Source: Paenibacillus sp. PastM-3
GTDB lineage: Bacteria; Bacillota; Bacilli; Paenibacillales; Paenibacillaceae
Length of the DNA: 64,000 bases
Direction: 5' to 3'
Assembly: GCF_029893965.1 (NCBI RefSeq)
Contig: NZ_JARXXP010000002.1
Span: 248,001-312,000, forward strand
The notes beneath the pieces are model-generated. The model had not been told where the DNA came from. It was given only the letters and a program-made list of their open reading frames with translations, and did not search any database. The translations under genes and the position numbers were made by a program. Shown here one piece after another: positions 17,324 through 26,686 of the stretch (position 1 is its first letter; the number at the start of each line of letters is the position of its first letter).

Positions 17324-17577
17324 AGTTGACCTCTTCACCGGTTATATTATCATTATCGTTGCAGCTCATTCTCAAGTACAAAAATCTATTACGAATATCA
17401 GATAAACGGAAGAGTGTATAGAGATTATAGAATGCTATGAGAAGTAACTTTAGCTGTATTCTACCTTGTATTTGCTATACTGTCTAAGTAAATACTGGAA
17501 CTTAGACCCTTTTTTCGAAGGCGGCAAAAAATGTCCATATTTGTCCGTACCTGCGGGGTTTTCCCGGCTGGCAGCTA

Positions 17578-19218
17578 TTATCCCCCCAGCTCTTCCCGGG
17601 GAAAAGAACTGCGCCAGATCCACCAATTGGCGACTACCAGAACTGGAGCATAGATGTAAATTCCAAACGGAATCAGGCTGATCACATAATGAAGCCCCGC
17701 CAGTCCCATCAGAATAAACATCTGCACAAAGGCGCTCCCTGTAAAATCCTTTTGTCCGGCAGCGCTGTACTGCTCCGAGAACGGCAGTGACTTCGGCAGA
17801 AGACGGAAGCACAGCACCGAATAGAGCAGCAGGGCAGGCAGCACGATAATCAGGTGCGGCAGAAAGCGCAGGCCGAATACCCACAGAAAAATGGCCCCTT
17901 CAATGACGAAAAGCGGTATCAGCAGCCGAAGGATAGCCGCCTTGAGCATTCCCCGGTAGACTGGAGATAATCCGGGCAGCGGAATCGTCTTGTAGATCCA
18001 GGCCGCCCGGTAGCTTGTAGAATAACGCAGCATCTGCACAGCAGTCATCATCAGAAGCGCACAGAAGTAAATGAACAGGAACGCCTTGGTATTGCGCAGC
18101 TCCTCCAGACCTCCGCCGCCCCACAGGATATTAAAGATGAAGATAAACGGCAAAATCATGGACAGGCCGAAGGTAGGATACACCTTGAGCTTGAAATCAC
18201 GCTCATTACGCATCATTGACCAGGTGAAGCGGAAGAACAACGCCTCCTCCTTGCCCTGACAGAAGAGCTCTGACAGCCGTCGGGCCATATTTCCGCTGTC
18301 CTTCCCGGCCCCCTCCTCCGATGCCAGCTTCTGCAGGCTCTGTTCAAACAACGGCATAAGCTTGATATACACCGCAAGCAACAGCACCGGAACCACCAGG
18401 GCCAGCACGGACATGACGGTCAGATGAACCGAACGGTTCCCGGCCAGAAGAAGCTCGAAGGGCGAAGCAAACCAGGCCGGGGCCAGCAGATACTGCCACC
18501 AGGCCGGTTCATAGGATACTGTCAGATCGGCCAGATTGAACAGGCGGGAGACCAGCTGATAGCCTACCGCAATTCCGATGGACAGAATGATCTGCACATA
18601 ATTAATGATGTCCTTCAGCTTCTCCCCGTCAAAGACCCGCAGAATCAGTAAATAGATCAGCGCTGTAATGACAAGGATCAGGCAATCCATCAGAATGACG
18701 GCCGCAGCATATATAAGGAAGAAAACGATTCCCTGCTTGAACAAGGAAACGATCAGCGAAGGGCCTGTAACCGTCAAGGTTAAAGTAAGCAAATAGATCA
18801 GGATATGTAAGCTCTTCGCCATATTCAGCGTCCGGCGGTCCACCGGCTTGGAGAACAGGATATTTTTATCCCGTAAATCCAGCATTACGGAGGAAAAGTC
18901 TGAAATCAGCGTCGTTGCAATCATAAACATCAGAATGGCGAAAGTAATACTCATAGTAAAGATATAATTGCCGTCCTGCACGACGAAAAGGATCAGCATC
19001 AGGCCAAGCAGCAGATAAATCCACTGTATACGGAAGGGCGAGCCTTCTGAGGAAGTCTGCTTGCTGTCCTTCCCTCCGGCGAGCACAGTCGGGGTACGCC
19101 TTGCGTCCATTGTCAGTTTGACCTGTAGAATACTGCGCAGCACGGGGTAGTCAACACCGGTTCTCCGGAATACGCCCTGCAGCCGGTCAAGCAGCTTCAG
19201 CACATAAAATTCAGTCAT
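17578..19218 (-). CDS. ABC-2-type transporter permease
   Basis: 546-residue polytopic membrane protein with about ten hydrophobic segments, the permease of the ATPase encoded immediately upstream. An N-terminal cytoplasmic portion of about 80 residues precedes the first helix. The ATG lies inside the last codons of the ATPase gene (8-nt overlap), with GGTGA as ribosome site; a longer in-frame extension into the ATPase gene is not credible. Bacilli carry similar EcsB/YhaP-like permeases of unknown substrate. Exporter direction is inferred from family and the absence of a binding protein. Confidence 0.87.
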   Translation of the reverse strand: MTEFYVLKLLDRLQGVFRRTGVDYPVLRSILQVKLTMDARRTPTVLAGGKDSKQTSSEGSPFRIQWIYLLLGLMLILFVVQDGNYIFTMSITFAILMFMIATTLISDFSSVMLDLRDKNILFSKPVDRRTLNMAKSLHILIYLLTLTLTVTGPSLIVSLFKQGIVFFLIYAAAVILMDCLILVITALIYLLILRVFDGEKLKDIINYVQIILSIGIAVGYQLVSRLFNLADLTVSYEPAWWQYLLAPAWFASPFELLLAGNRSVHLTVMSVLALVVPVLLLAVYIKLMPLFEQSLQKLASEEGAGKDSGNMARRLSELFCQGKEEALFFRFTWSMMRNERDFKLKVYPTFGLSMILPFIFIFNILWGGGGLEELRNTKAFLFIYFCALLMMTAVQMLRYSTSYRAAWIYKTIPLPGLSPVYRGMLKAAILRLLIPLFVIEGAIFLWVFGLRFLPHLIIVLPALLLYSVLCFRLLPKSLPFSEQYSAAGQKDFTGSAFVQMFILMGLAGLHYVISLIPFGIYIYAPVLVVANWWIWRSSFPREELGG

Positions 19219-20011
19219 TGGAGTCACCTTCACCAATAACTGCAACGAATTCCCCGGCAATGTCCCGGAAACGGTCGAATCCGGTCAGCTCGTTGAAAAT
19301 CGCTTCAAGCGAGCCTTCACGGCTCTTCTCCTTCAGCTCAGCAAAGCTTCCGTCCGCCACAATGTCCCCGCCGTTAATCAGGATGATCCGGCTGCTTATT
19401 TTCTCAACCACGTCCATAATATGCGAGGAATAAAAGATCGTCTTGCCGCGGGCGGCCAGCGAAGCAAAAATCTCCTTAACGATCATCACACTATTGGCAT
19501 CCAGCCCGCTCAGCGGCTCATCAAGGAACAGGATATCCGGATCATGCAGCATGCTCGAGATCAGCAGCACCTTCTGCCTCATCCCTTTGGAATAGGAGGC
19601 AATCCGCATATTGAAGGCATGCTCCAGATTAAGCAGCCCCATCAGCCGCTCTGCCTTCTGCTCGGCATCGGTCCGTTTCATCCCGTAGAGCTCGCCGATA
19701 AAACCCAGATATTCTTTGGCGGTCAGGCTGTCGTACAGCTCGGCAACCTCCGGAACATAACCGATCCGTCTTTTGTAAGCAGCGTCACCGTCTGAAATAT
19801 CTCTGCCAAAAATCCGGACCGTACCCGTGTAGCCTTCGACCAGACCCAGCATAATCTTGACCGTGGTGCTCTTGCCTGCCCCGTTCGGTCCGATATAGCC
19901 GATAATCTGGCCGGGGTAGACCGCAAGGTTGATTCCCCGCAGCACCATTCTGTCACTGTAATTCATCCATAGGCCTTCAATTGAAATAACCGGTTCTTGC
20001 GCATGATTCAT
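19211..20011 (-). CDS. ABC transporter ATP-binding protein
   Basis: 266-residue ATPase with Walker A GPNGAGKST, Q-loop YVPE, signature YSKGMRQK (a KG variant common in ABC-2 exporters), Walker B ILFLDEP and H-loop YSSH. The longest frame adds 37 residues upstream; the ATG at 20011 has AAAGGAG upstream and gives the usual N-terminus before the first strand (ISIEGLWM), so it is preferred. Operon with the overlapping permease gene. Confidence 0.92.
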   Translation of the reverse strand: MNHAQEPVISIEGLWMNYSDRMVLRGINLAVYPGQIIGYIGPNGAGKSTTVKIMLGLVEGYTGTVRIFGRDISDGDAAYKRRIGYVPEVAELYDSLTAKEYLGFIGELYGMKRTDAEQKAERLMGLLNLEHAFNMRIASYSKGMRQKVLLISSMLHDPDILFLDEPLSGLDANSVMIVKEIFASLAARGKTIFYSSHIMDVVEKISSRIILINGGDIVADGSFAELKEKSREGSLEAIFNELTGFDRFRDIAGEFVAVIGEGDSND

Positions 20012-20125
20012 GAGTATAGAAACTCCTTTCAGTAACCGTAATAGGAAATGCACCAGACAGGTTTCCAGCAATATTCCTATTCTACCAAAATTCAACTTAA
20101 GCAGGCTATTATAAATGTGCATAGC

Positions 20126-20170
20126 AAAAAAACCTCCGTACCCGCTGCTACAGCGGATACGGAGGTTTTT
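20126..20170 (-). terminator. Terminator of the second Gfo/Idh/MocA gene
   Basis: AACCTCCGTA (20131-20140) pairs with TACGGAGGTT (20158-20167), extended by CCGCTG/CAGCGG. Minus-strand T-run of seven follows. Confidence 0.9.
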
Positions 20171-20184
20171 GCCGTTTATTCACA

Positions 20185-21180
20185 TTATGTCAGGCTGACC
20201 CGCTCCCGCCGCCGGGCGGATTCAAGGCAGGCTTCAATCAGCCGCATGCTGAGCACGGGATCATTCTCTGCGGCAAACGGCTTCCCTCCGTTTACGGCAG
20301 CAGCGAAGTGATCAGCCTGCGCGACATACGGATTGGCGCCGGTTGCTGCAAACCGGCTTACCTCCCCGCCTTTGTACACAAGAAAATCGGCATCTTCAAA
20401 TCTGGCGTTGAACGGCATTGGAATCTCGATCATCCCTTCCGTGCCGAGCACCTCCAGCAGCTGGCGGTTATACGCCCACATTCCGCAGTCAAAGGTCAGG
20501 CTTGCACCACCCGGGAACTCTACCAGGCCTGAAGCCATCATGTCCACGTTGTCATGCTCCGGAGAAAAGATTGCCTGTACCGTAACCGCTTCCGGTTCCG
20601 CATTAAACAGCAGCCGCGCCGCACTGAGCGGGTAGCAGCCGACATCATACAGTGAGCCGCCGCCCCAGGCTGATTTGAAGCGGATATTGGTCGTATCCGT
20701 TGCATCGTTATAGGTAAAAGCGCCGCGGATCGCCCGCAGCTCACCGATATCGCCCCGGGCGATGATCTCCCGCAGCTGCGCAATACGCGGATGATGCCGG
20801 TACATATAGGCTTCGGCCAGATGAACGCCCGCCTTGCGGCAGGCCGCTACCATCTCCTCCGCCTCCGCGCTGCTGAGCGCAATCGGCTTTTCACACAGCA
20901 CATGTTTGCCTGCTTCGGCTGCACGGATCACCCATTCCCGGTGCAGGTGATTGGGCAGCGGAATGTACACAGCGTCAATCCCCGGATCGGCCAGCAGCTC
21001 TTCATAGCTGCCATAGGCCTTGCTGACGCCGAACTCCGCCGCGACCTTACTGCTTTTTTCCAGACCCCGGCTCGCTACTGCCTCGATCACACCTGTCTCC
21101 GATTCCTGAATGGCCGGCATGACCGAGCCGGTTGCGATCTGGGCACAGCCGAGTATTCCCCATCTGAGCTTCTGCGTCAT
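20185..21180 (-). CDS. Gfo/Idh/MocA-family oxidoreductase (dimeric dihydrodiol/xylose dehydrogenase-like)
   Basis: 331-residue NAD(P)-dependent dehydrogenase with Rossmann start GILGCAQIA, catalytic CEKPIALS and YDVGCYPLSAAR in the substrate domain. The GCYPL segment is typical of the subgroup containing sugar 1-dehydrogenases and dihydrodiol dehydrogenases. It is only distantly similar to the oxidoreductase at 6258-7226 and is not a tandem duplicate. It is a separate unit from the ABC operon (terminator between) and lies about 90 bp downstream of the UbiA operon on the same strand, so read-through is possible. Substrate unknown. Confidence 0.88.
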   Translation of the reverse strand: MTQKLRWGILGCAQIATGSVMPAIQESETGVIEAVASRGLEKSSKVAAEFGVSKAYGSYEELLADPGIDAVYIPLPNHLHREWVIRAAEAGKHVLCEKPIALSSAEAEEMVAACRKAGVHLAEAYMYRHHPRIAQLREIIARGDIGELRAIRGAFTYNDATDTTNIRFKSAWGGGSLYDVGCYPLSAARLLFNAEPEAVTVQAIFSPEHDNVDMMASGLVEFPGGASLTFDCGMWAYNRQLLEVLGTEGMIEIPMPFNARFEDADFLVYKGGEVSRFAATGANPYVAQADHFAAAVNGGKPFAAENDPVLSMRLIEACLESARRRERVSLT

Positions 21181-21267
21181 AGATGCACACCTTCCTTGTA
21201 TAAGAATAAGAACGTGAATATATCTACTGACACCATATCACAGAATAAGAATCATCACTATTTACAC

Positions 21268-22224
21268 TCAGATATTCAAATTACCCAGCAGAACAGCAGC
21301 AGCCAGCACAATAATCCGCGCCGTACTCATCAGCACAAAATTTTTGACCGACAGGATAAAGGTGGAGGCCTTCTCCTGCTTCTCGCGGAACAGGGCAATA
21401 TTCCGGCGCAAGGGAACTAGCGTAAGCAGCAGCAGCGCCACCAGCAGCGGATGGACCCCGAGAATCAGCAGAACGATCATATCGAGAAAAGACACATAAT
21501 AGAGCAGCTTGAACAGCAGCAGCGCATGGTTACGGCCGATATAGACCGGCAGGGTATACCGGCGGTTCTCCAGATCGTCTTCGATGTCACAGATATTGTT
21601 GGCCAGCATAATCCCGGCAATTCCTAGAATGGCGGGCACCGAGAACCAGAAAAGGTACACAACCTCGATAAGGTTGACATGCAGATCAACCCAGCCTTCC
21701 CGCAGCAGCAGCGTAACCACACTCTGGTCCGAGTGGATGTAGGCCGAAATAAAGATGATCACAAAGCCCATAAAGAGCCCCGAAAACAGCTCGCCGAGCG
21801 GCATCCGCGAAATCGGAATCGGCCCGAAGGAATAGAGGATACCAATCAGGAACGACAGTCCGCCCAGCAACAAGATCAGCAGCCCCGTCTGAAAGACAAG
21901 GGCAATGCCCCCGCCTGCCGCCAGAATGAGCAGGATGACGATGGTCAGGACCACCGTGCTTTCTTTTAGCTTATAGCGGACAATGGCATTATGGGTTTCA
22001 TAGCCGTAGCCATGCTTTTTGGCCGCTTTTTTGAAATCATAATAGTTGTTGATGGCCGTTGTCGCCATATCGAAGCTGAGCAGGGACACAAGCATCAGAA
22101 TAAACCGCAGCATATAAAAATCCTCAAACCGGTACAGCGCATACAGCGTCCCCAGCAGAAACGGAAGCATACTGGCCACCTTGGTCGGCAGCTCCACAAA
22201 TCGCAGAAAGCTCCTTACATTCAC
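21268..22224 (-). CDS. UbiA-family prenyltransferase A
   Basis: 318-residue membrane protein with eight to nine helices, related to MenA-type 1,4-dihydroxy-2-naphthoate prenyltransferases. The first metal motif is atypical: NNYYD is present but the following Asp is missing (DFKKAAKK). The second is canonical in style (NNICDIEDDLENRRYTLP). Third gene of an operon with an unknown soluble protein and a second UbiA protein. GTG start with GGATGGG upstream. Prenylation of an aromatic or lipid acceptor is the family reaction; the substrate is not predictable, and a bona fide MenA would normally sit elsewhere. Confidence 0.85.
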   Translation of the reverse strand: MNVRSFLRFVELPTKVASMLPFLLGTLYALYRFEDFYMLRFILMLVSLLSFDMATTAINNYYDFKKAAKKHGYGYETHNAIVRYKLKESTVVLTIVILLILAAGGGIALVFQTGLLILLLGGLSFLIGILYSFGPIPISRMPLGELFSGLFMGFVIIFISAYIHSDQSVVTLLLREGWVDLHVNLIEVVYLFWFSVPAILGIAGIMLANNICDIEDDLENRRYTLPVYIGRNHALLLFKLLYYVSFLDMIVLLILGVHPLLVALLLLTLVPLRRNIALFREKQEKASTFILSVKNFVLMSTARIIVLAAAVLLGNLNI

Positions 22225-22298
22225 CGCAACCCATCCTTATCCTTCAGAAAATACACCATTTGCAGCGGTTCCGCTGCTCTATTTACAAGCCCGTTTCA

Positions 22299-23075
22299 TT
22301 AGCGTGCAGTCGTTGTTACGGTCACCGGGGACCATTCAGCGATAACGGTCTGGCCGTGTGCCGACACGCTGCCTTCCGGGGTCAGATCCTTTTCCGTCAT
22401 AATGCCGAGGGCCACGGTGAAGCTGTTGAATTTAACCGGAACATTCTGCTCGCGGCGTACTTCCCTGCCGTTAACATAGAAGACAGCCTCATCGTTACCG
22501 CGGTGGTACGTAATTTTGTAGGTGTTGAATTCGCGCGGCTTGAAATCCTCCGCCTCTGTGAAGATGCAGAAATACTTCGTGCCGCCTGTATCCGGAACCT
22601 GGACACCCGGGAAGGGCAGAATGCCGTAGACGCTCGCGTATTTATCATTGCCGGCAAAGAAATCAAGCGCCGCACCGGTCGTGAAATCAAGCAGATTCAG
22701 CGAGACGTACCCGTCGTACAAATCTCCGGGAGCCGTACCCTGTGTGCGGGCGCGGATCTGCAGCTCAAAGCTGATCTCCCCTTCCTCGGGAATGTTCACC
22801 GGTTGCGCCGAATAATACATGTGCTTGGCGTTGTCAAGAATCTGCACCTGGTTATGCTGGCGGCTGAGCTGCGCCCGGACATACAGGTAGCCGTTACGCA
22901 CAATAACTACTGCTTCAGGCTCACGGTATGCCCAGAATGAGCCGTCAGGCAGCGCAAAGCCGCCCGTTTTCCACACTTTTCCCTCCGACAGAATGGTATG
23001 AAAATCCCCGAGTACAGTCTGGCTGCTCACCGCCGGCTGAAGCTGTTCCGCCTGTTCTTTATTGTGGTCCATCAT
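22299..23075 (-). CDS. Unknown protein, beta-rich, between two UbiA genes (DUF6081-like)
   Basis: 258-residue soluble protein with no signal peptide or membrane helix. It is rich in alternating hydrophobic residues and aromatics (FWAYREPEAVVIVRNGYLYV), consistent with a beta-sandwich, and carries a C-terminal segment (ITYHRGNDEAVFYVNGREV) like those of concanavalin-fold proteins. I associate it tentatively with the DUF6081 group, from memory only. ATG start with AAGGAG 7 nt upstream. It sits 28 nt after one UbiA gene and 74 nt before the other, so the three are co-transcribed. Function unknown; ligand binding or lipid delivery to the prenyltransferases would be speculation. Confidence 0.8.
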   Translation of the reverse strand: MMDHNKEQAEQLQPAVSSQTVLGDFHTILSEGKVWKTGGFALPDGSFWAYREPEAVVIVRNGYLYVRAQLSRQHNQVQILDNAKHMYYSAQPVNIPEEGEISFELQIRARTQGTAPGDLYDGYVSLNLLDFTTGAALDFFAGNDKYASVYGILPFPGVQVPDTGGTKYFCIFTEAEDFKPREFNTYKITYHRGNDEAVFYVNGREVRREQNVPVKFNSFTVALGIMTEKDLTPEGSVSAHGQTVIAEWSPVTVTTTAR

Positions 23076-23103
23076 TATTCTCTCCTTCTGGAATGGAATT
23101 AGG

Positions 23104-24021
23104 TTAGATAAGCCCCTGAATCAGCAGGGCCAGCGCCATAATCAAGCCGCAGCGGACGGAGGCCTGCTGTGAGGCCCCCATTAGCGGCAGATAAGCCAGG
23201 GAAGCATTCTGCGGCTCCAGCCCGCGGTACACCTGCAAAGGGGCAAATACAGTAAGAAGCGCCAGCAGCGCGTATACAGGCAGTACGCCGGACACTACGC
23301 ATACAATTAATGAGCCGTATGAAAGGAATAGCAGGATGCGGGAAAACACAAGAGCTCTGCGTTCCCCCCATACGACAACCAGCGTTCGTTTGCCGGCCTG
23401 CTCATCTGCTCTCCAGTGCAGGAAGTGATGATTGAACAGGAGCAGTGTTGTCAAAAGGCCAACCGGAATGGACAACAGCACCGGCCTCAGGCTGAATTCA
23501 CCTGTCTGCACAAAATAAGAGCCCAATACGGGCAGTACTCCAAAAGCGACAAAGATCGCAAACTCGCTGTAGCCCTTGCCCCGGTATCCGAACCGCAGCG
23601 GCGGTGCGACATAGAAATAGGCAATCAGCGCCCCGGCCGCTACGAACCAGAGCGTCTCCCAGCCGCTGGAAATGCTGAGGATCAGGCCGCAGGCCACGGC
23701 CAGCGCCAGCAGTGACCAGGTCAACAGGGCAAAGAGGGATTCCTTCATCAGCCCGCCTGACAAAAAACCGGAGTTCGTCGAAACCACTCCCGGTATGTTC
23801 TTTGCTTCTGTATCCGTACCATTGCGGAAGTCCCATAAATCATTCACCATATTCGAGAACAGATGGGCAGATACTGCACCGACAAGCGTTATAACAAACA
23901 AAAACGGATGGAATCTGCCTTCCCATACGTATGCCCCGACCGTCCCCAAAACAACCGGTATGAGCATCACGGGAATCGTTCCAAACCGTGTGATCTTCTT
24001 AAATAATGTCCATTTGTCCAT
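23104..24021 (-). CDS. UbiA-family prenyltransferase B
   Basis: 305-residue membrane protein, first gene of the UbiA-unknown-UbiA operon. The first metal motif is canonical (NDLWDFRNGTD). The second keeps the MenA-like ending DEQAGKRTLVV but lacks the leading Asp (NHHFLHWRADE). This is the opposite pattern to prenyltransferase A, which keeps motif 2 and has degenerate motif 1. Nine hydrophobic segments. A minus-strand TATAAT near 24080 and an AGAAGGAGA ribosome site support the start. Family reaction is prenyl transfer; the acceptor is unknown. Confidence 0.86.
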   Translation of the reverse strand: MDKWTLFKKITRFGTIPVMLIPVVLGTVGAYVWEGRFHPFLFVITLVGAVSAHLFSNMVNDLWDFRNGTDTEAKNIPGVVSTNSGFLSGGLMKESLFALLTWSLLALAVACGLILSISSGWETLWFVAAGALIAYFYVAPPLRFGYRGKGYSEFAIFVAFGVLPVLGSYFVQTGEFSLRPVLLSIPVGLLTTLLLFNHHFLHWRADEQAGKRTLVVVWGERRALVFSRILLFLSYGSLIVCVVSGVLPVYALLALLTVFAPLQVYRGLEPQNASLAYLPLMGASQQASVRCGLIMALALLIQGLI

Positions 24022-24199
24022 CCCAGACGATATCTCCTTCTATATAATTTATGTGATTATTATTATTGCAAGATTATTATACATCAAATTTCGACACTTG
24101 GGACAGATTAACGCTGCAAAATATTACCTAATCGTGTTACACTGGTTAAGGTGGTACTTATTTCCTAATAAAGTCTATTAATACAAGAAGGGGAGCAAC

Positions 24200-26566
24200 A
24201 TGAAGCTGAGCCGAAAAATAATAATCTTCATCTGTGTTGTAGCCCTGTTCGGATTAGGTGTCACTTATCTGCTACTGCACTTCATTCTGCTGAACCGCTT
24301 TGAAAAGCTGGATGAAGCAGCACTGCAGAGCAAGCTGGATAACGTGGTTGCAACCTATCAGAGCGAGCTGCAAACGTTGAAGACCGGGTTACGGAAATAT
24401 TCGACCTGGGATGATACCTACCGGTTTATGCAGCCGGAAGAGCCTGAACAAATGCCGGCTGTGGACAGGCAGACCTATCTGGACAGCAATTTCAGCCCGG
24501 TCACCTATGAAATCAATCATTTTGATATGACTGCCCTGCTGGACAATTCCGGACAGCTCCGTTATGGCGGCGTCTATAATCCCGATACCCGTACAGTATC
24601 CGCGCTGACTCCGGAGTACCTTACGCTGCTCAATCTTATACGCAGCAAGCTGTCCGTCCCCGCTGGAGACGAGGGCAGCCGTTGCGGCATCGTGCTGCTC
24701 GATAACGGCCCGATGCTGATCACCCTCGCCCCGATCATCAACAACAGCGGAGACCTGCCGGTAATCGGCACTGCCGTCGCCGGCAGGCTGCTTCGGCAGG
24801 AAGAGATTGTCCGTATGCGGGAAGAAACCCAATCCTCGCTGCAGATGAAGGTCATTGATTCTGCAGCGCCGGCAGCTGGCAAGGGACAGTCGGTGTGGAT
24901 GACTTCAGAACCCGGCGGGATGATGTCAATCCATGCTGTAGTTAACGATTTGTTCGGCAATCCTGCGATAGAAATGATACTGCTGCATCCGCGGGAGATA
25001 TATGACAGCGGGCTGAAAACCATCATCAGCTTCCGGAAATTCTTCCTGGCCTGGACCCTGCTGATGTGCATAATCAGCCTGATCTTCGTCAAGCGTTCCA
25101 TACTCGGAAGAATGTCCGCACTTGTCAGAAATATCCGCGCCATCGGCAGCAGCAAGGATTTGTCCATCCGGATCGACAGCTCCGGAAGCGATGAGTTCAG
25201 CGAAGTCGAGCATGAATTCAACCGGATGATTGATTCGCTGCAGCAGGCCCAGGAGGAGCTGCAGCTCCAGTCGATGCTGGATCCGCTGACCCAGCTCCCG
25301 AACCGCTCGCTATTCTTCAGCAGACTTAATGAAGCTATTGCCTCGGTCAAAAATACCGGCCAGCAGATCGTCCTGGTCTTCATTGACCTCGATCATTTCA
25401 AGACGGTTAATGACACGCTGGGCCATGATTTCGGGGATGCGATGCTGAGGGAGATTGCCCTCCGGATTTCCAGGGTCATCGGCAAGCATGATGTTGTCTC
25501 CCGTCTCGGCGGAGACGAGTTCACCATTCTGCTTGCCGACGCTTCTGATTCAGACAGCATGAATGCACAGCTGTCCCGCATCCAGGAGGCGCTCTCCCTG
25601 CCGCACCGCATCCAGGGGCACCTGCTCTACAATACAGCCAGTATCGGTGTCAGCGTCTACCCGCAGAACGGTGAGGACGCTGATTATCTGGTCAAACAGG
25701 CTGATCTGGCCATGTTCCATGTCAAGGAGTCCGGACGCAACAGCATTCTGCAGTATTCGGAGGAGCTGGAGGAAAGTATCCGGCGGCGGAAGGTACTGTC
25801 TCAGCAGCTGCTGTCAGCAGCGATCAATGATGAATTTGAAGTACATTACCAGCCGATCCTGGCCTCAGACAGCCTGAAGGTGGCCAAGCTGGAGGCCCTG
25901 CTGCGCTGGACAAGCCCCTCTCACGGACCTGTGTCCCCCGCTGAATTCATTCCGCTGGCCGAAACCAGCGGCTCCATTGTCAGCATCGGCAGCTGGGTGC
26001 TGCGGCAGGTCTGCTCTGACCTGAGCCGCTTCCGTACGGACGGCCTGGAGCTGACGGCTGCCGTTAACATCTCAGCGGTACAGCTGATGCAGCCAGGCCT
26101 GACCGAGCTGCTGCTGGCGCTGCTTGCGGAATACGGGCTGCCCAGCAGCAGCCTGGAGCTGGAGATCACCGAGAGTGTGCTGGTCTCGGGGGACAATATT
26201 CTGTCCTCGCTCCAGGAGCTGAGAGGCCACGGCCTTCGGATCTCGTTGGACGATTTCGGTACAGGGTTCTCCTCGCTGAGCTATCTGCGCCGCTTCCCGG
26301 TAGATGTGATCAAGATCGACCGCTCCTTCATTTCCGAGATGACCCTGGAGCCCCAGGGTGATGTGCTTGTGAAGTCCATTATCGAGCTGAGCCATAATCT
26401 CGGGCTGAAGGTTGTCTCTGAAGGCATTGAACAGGCGGAACAGTTCGATCTGCTCCGCAGGCTGGGCAGCGATGAGCTTCAGGGCTACTATATCAGCCGG
26501 CCGATGCAAGCCGTGAATATTTATTCATTTTTATCGCAAAATAATCTGATATTCGCCAAAAAATGA
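24200..26566 (+). CDS. CHASE4-HAMP-GGDEF-EAL cyclic-di-GMP protein
   Basis: 788-residue membrane protein. TM1 (8-28), extracellular CHASE4 sensor (about 45-270; KYSTWDDTYRF is typical), TM2 (about 278-298), HAMP, GGDEF (about 360-515; SRLGGDEF intact) and EAL (about 530-780). The EAL domain keeps EALLRW, NISA, ELEITES, LDDFGTGFSSL, KIDRSF and SEGIEQ, the last a variant of the usual EGVET. The RxxD inhibitory site is not seen. It is likely bifunctional or a phosphodiesterase controlled by an extracellular signal. ATG with AAGGGGAG upstream. Divergent from the UbiA operon. Confidence 0.92.
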   Translation: MKLSRKIIIFICVVALFGLGVTYLLLHFILLNRFEKLDEAALQSKLDNVVATYQSELQTLKTGLRKYSTWDDTYRFMQPEEPEQMPAVDRQTYLDSNFSPVTYEINHFDMTALLDNSGQLRYGGVYNPDTRTVSALTPEYLTLLNLIRSKLSVPAGDEGSRCGIVLLDNGPMLITLAPIINNSGDLPVIGTAVAGRLLRQEEIVRMREETQSSLQMKVIDSAAPAAGKGQSVWMTSEPGGMMSIHAVVNDLFGNPAIEMILLHPREIYDSGLKTIISFRKFFLAWTLLMCIISLIFVKRSILGRMSALVRNIRAIGSSKDLSIRIDSSGSDEFSEVEHEFNRMIDSLQQAQEELQLQSMLDPLTQLPNRSLFFSRLNEAIASVKNTGQQIVLVFIDLDHFKTVNDTLGHDFGDAMLREIALRISRVIGKHDVVSRLGGDEFTILLADASDSDSMNAQLSRIQEALSLPHRIQGHLLYNTASIGVSVYPQNGEDADYLVKQADLAMFHVKESGRNSILQYSEELEESIRRRKVLSQQLLSAAINDEFEVHYQPILASDSLKVAKLEALLRWTSPSHGPVSPAEFIPLAETSGSIVSIGSWVLRQVCSDLSRFRTDGLELTAAVNISAVQLMQPGLTELLLALLAEYGLPSSSLELEITESVLVSGDNILSSLQELRGHGLRISLDDFGTGFSSLSYLRRFPVDVIKIDRSFISEMTLEPQGDVLVKSIIELSHNLGLKVVSEGIEQAEQFDLLRRLGSDELQGYYISRPMQAVNIYSFLSQNNLIFAKK

Positions 26567-26616
26567 ACTCTTCTTTTATAGGCAAGTTCAAGGCGATATG
26601 ATATGATAGGCAAGCT

Positions 26617-26647
26617 GATAACAGCACCCTGAGCGGGTGCTGTTATC
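26617..26647 (+). terminator. Hairpin between the CHASE4 gene and the acetate transporter gene
   Basis: GATAACAGCACCC and GGGTGCTGTTATC, 13-bp perfect arms around TGAGC. There is no T-run after it, so it may be an mRNA-stabilising or 5'-leader structure of the next gene rather than a true terminator. Confidence 0.6.
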
Positions 26648-26686
26648 CTATGCGAACACTTTTGAAAATTGGAGGCTTTAATTGCT

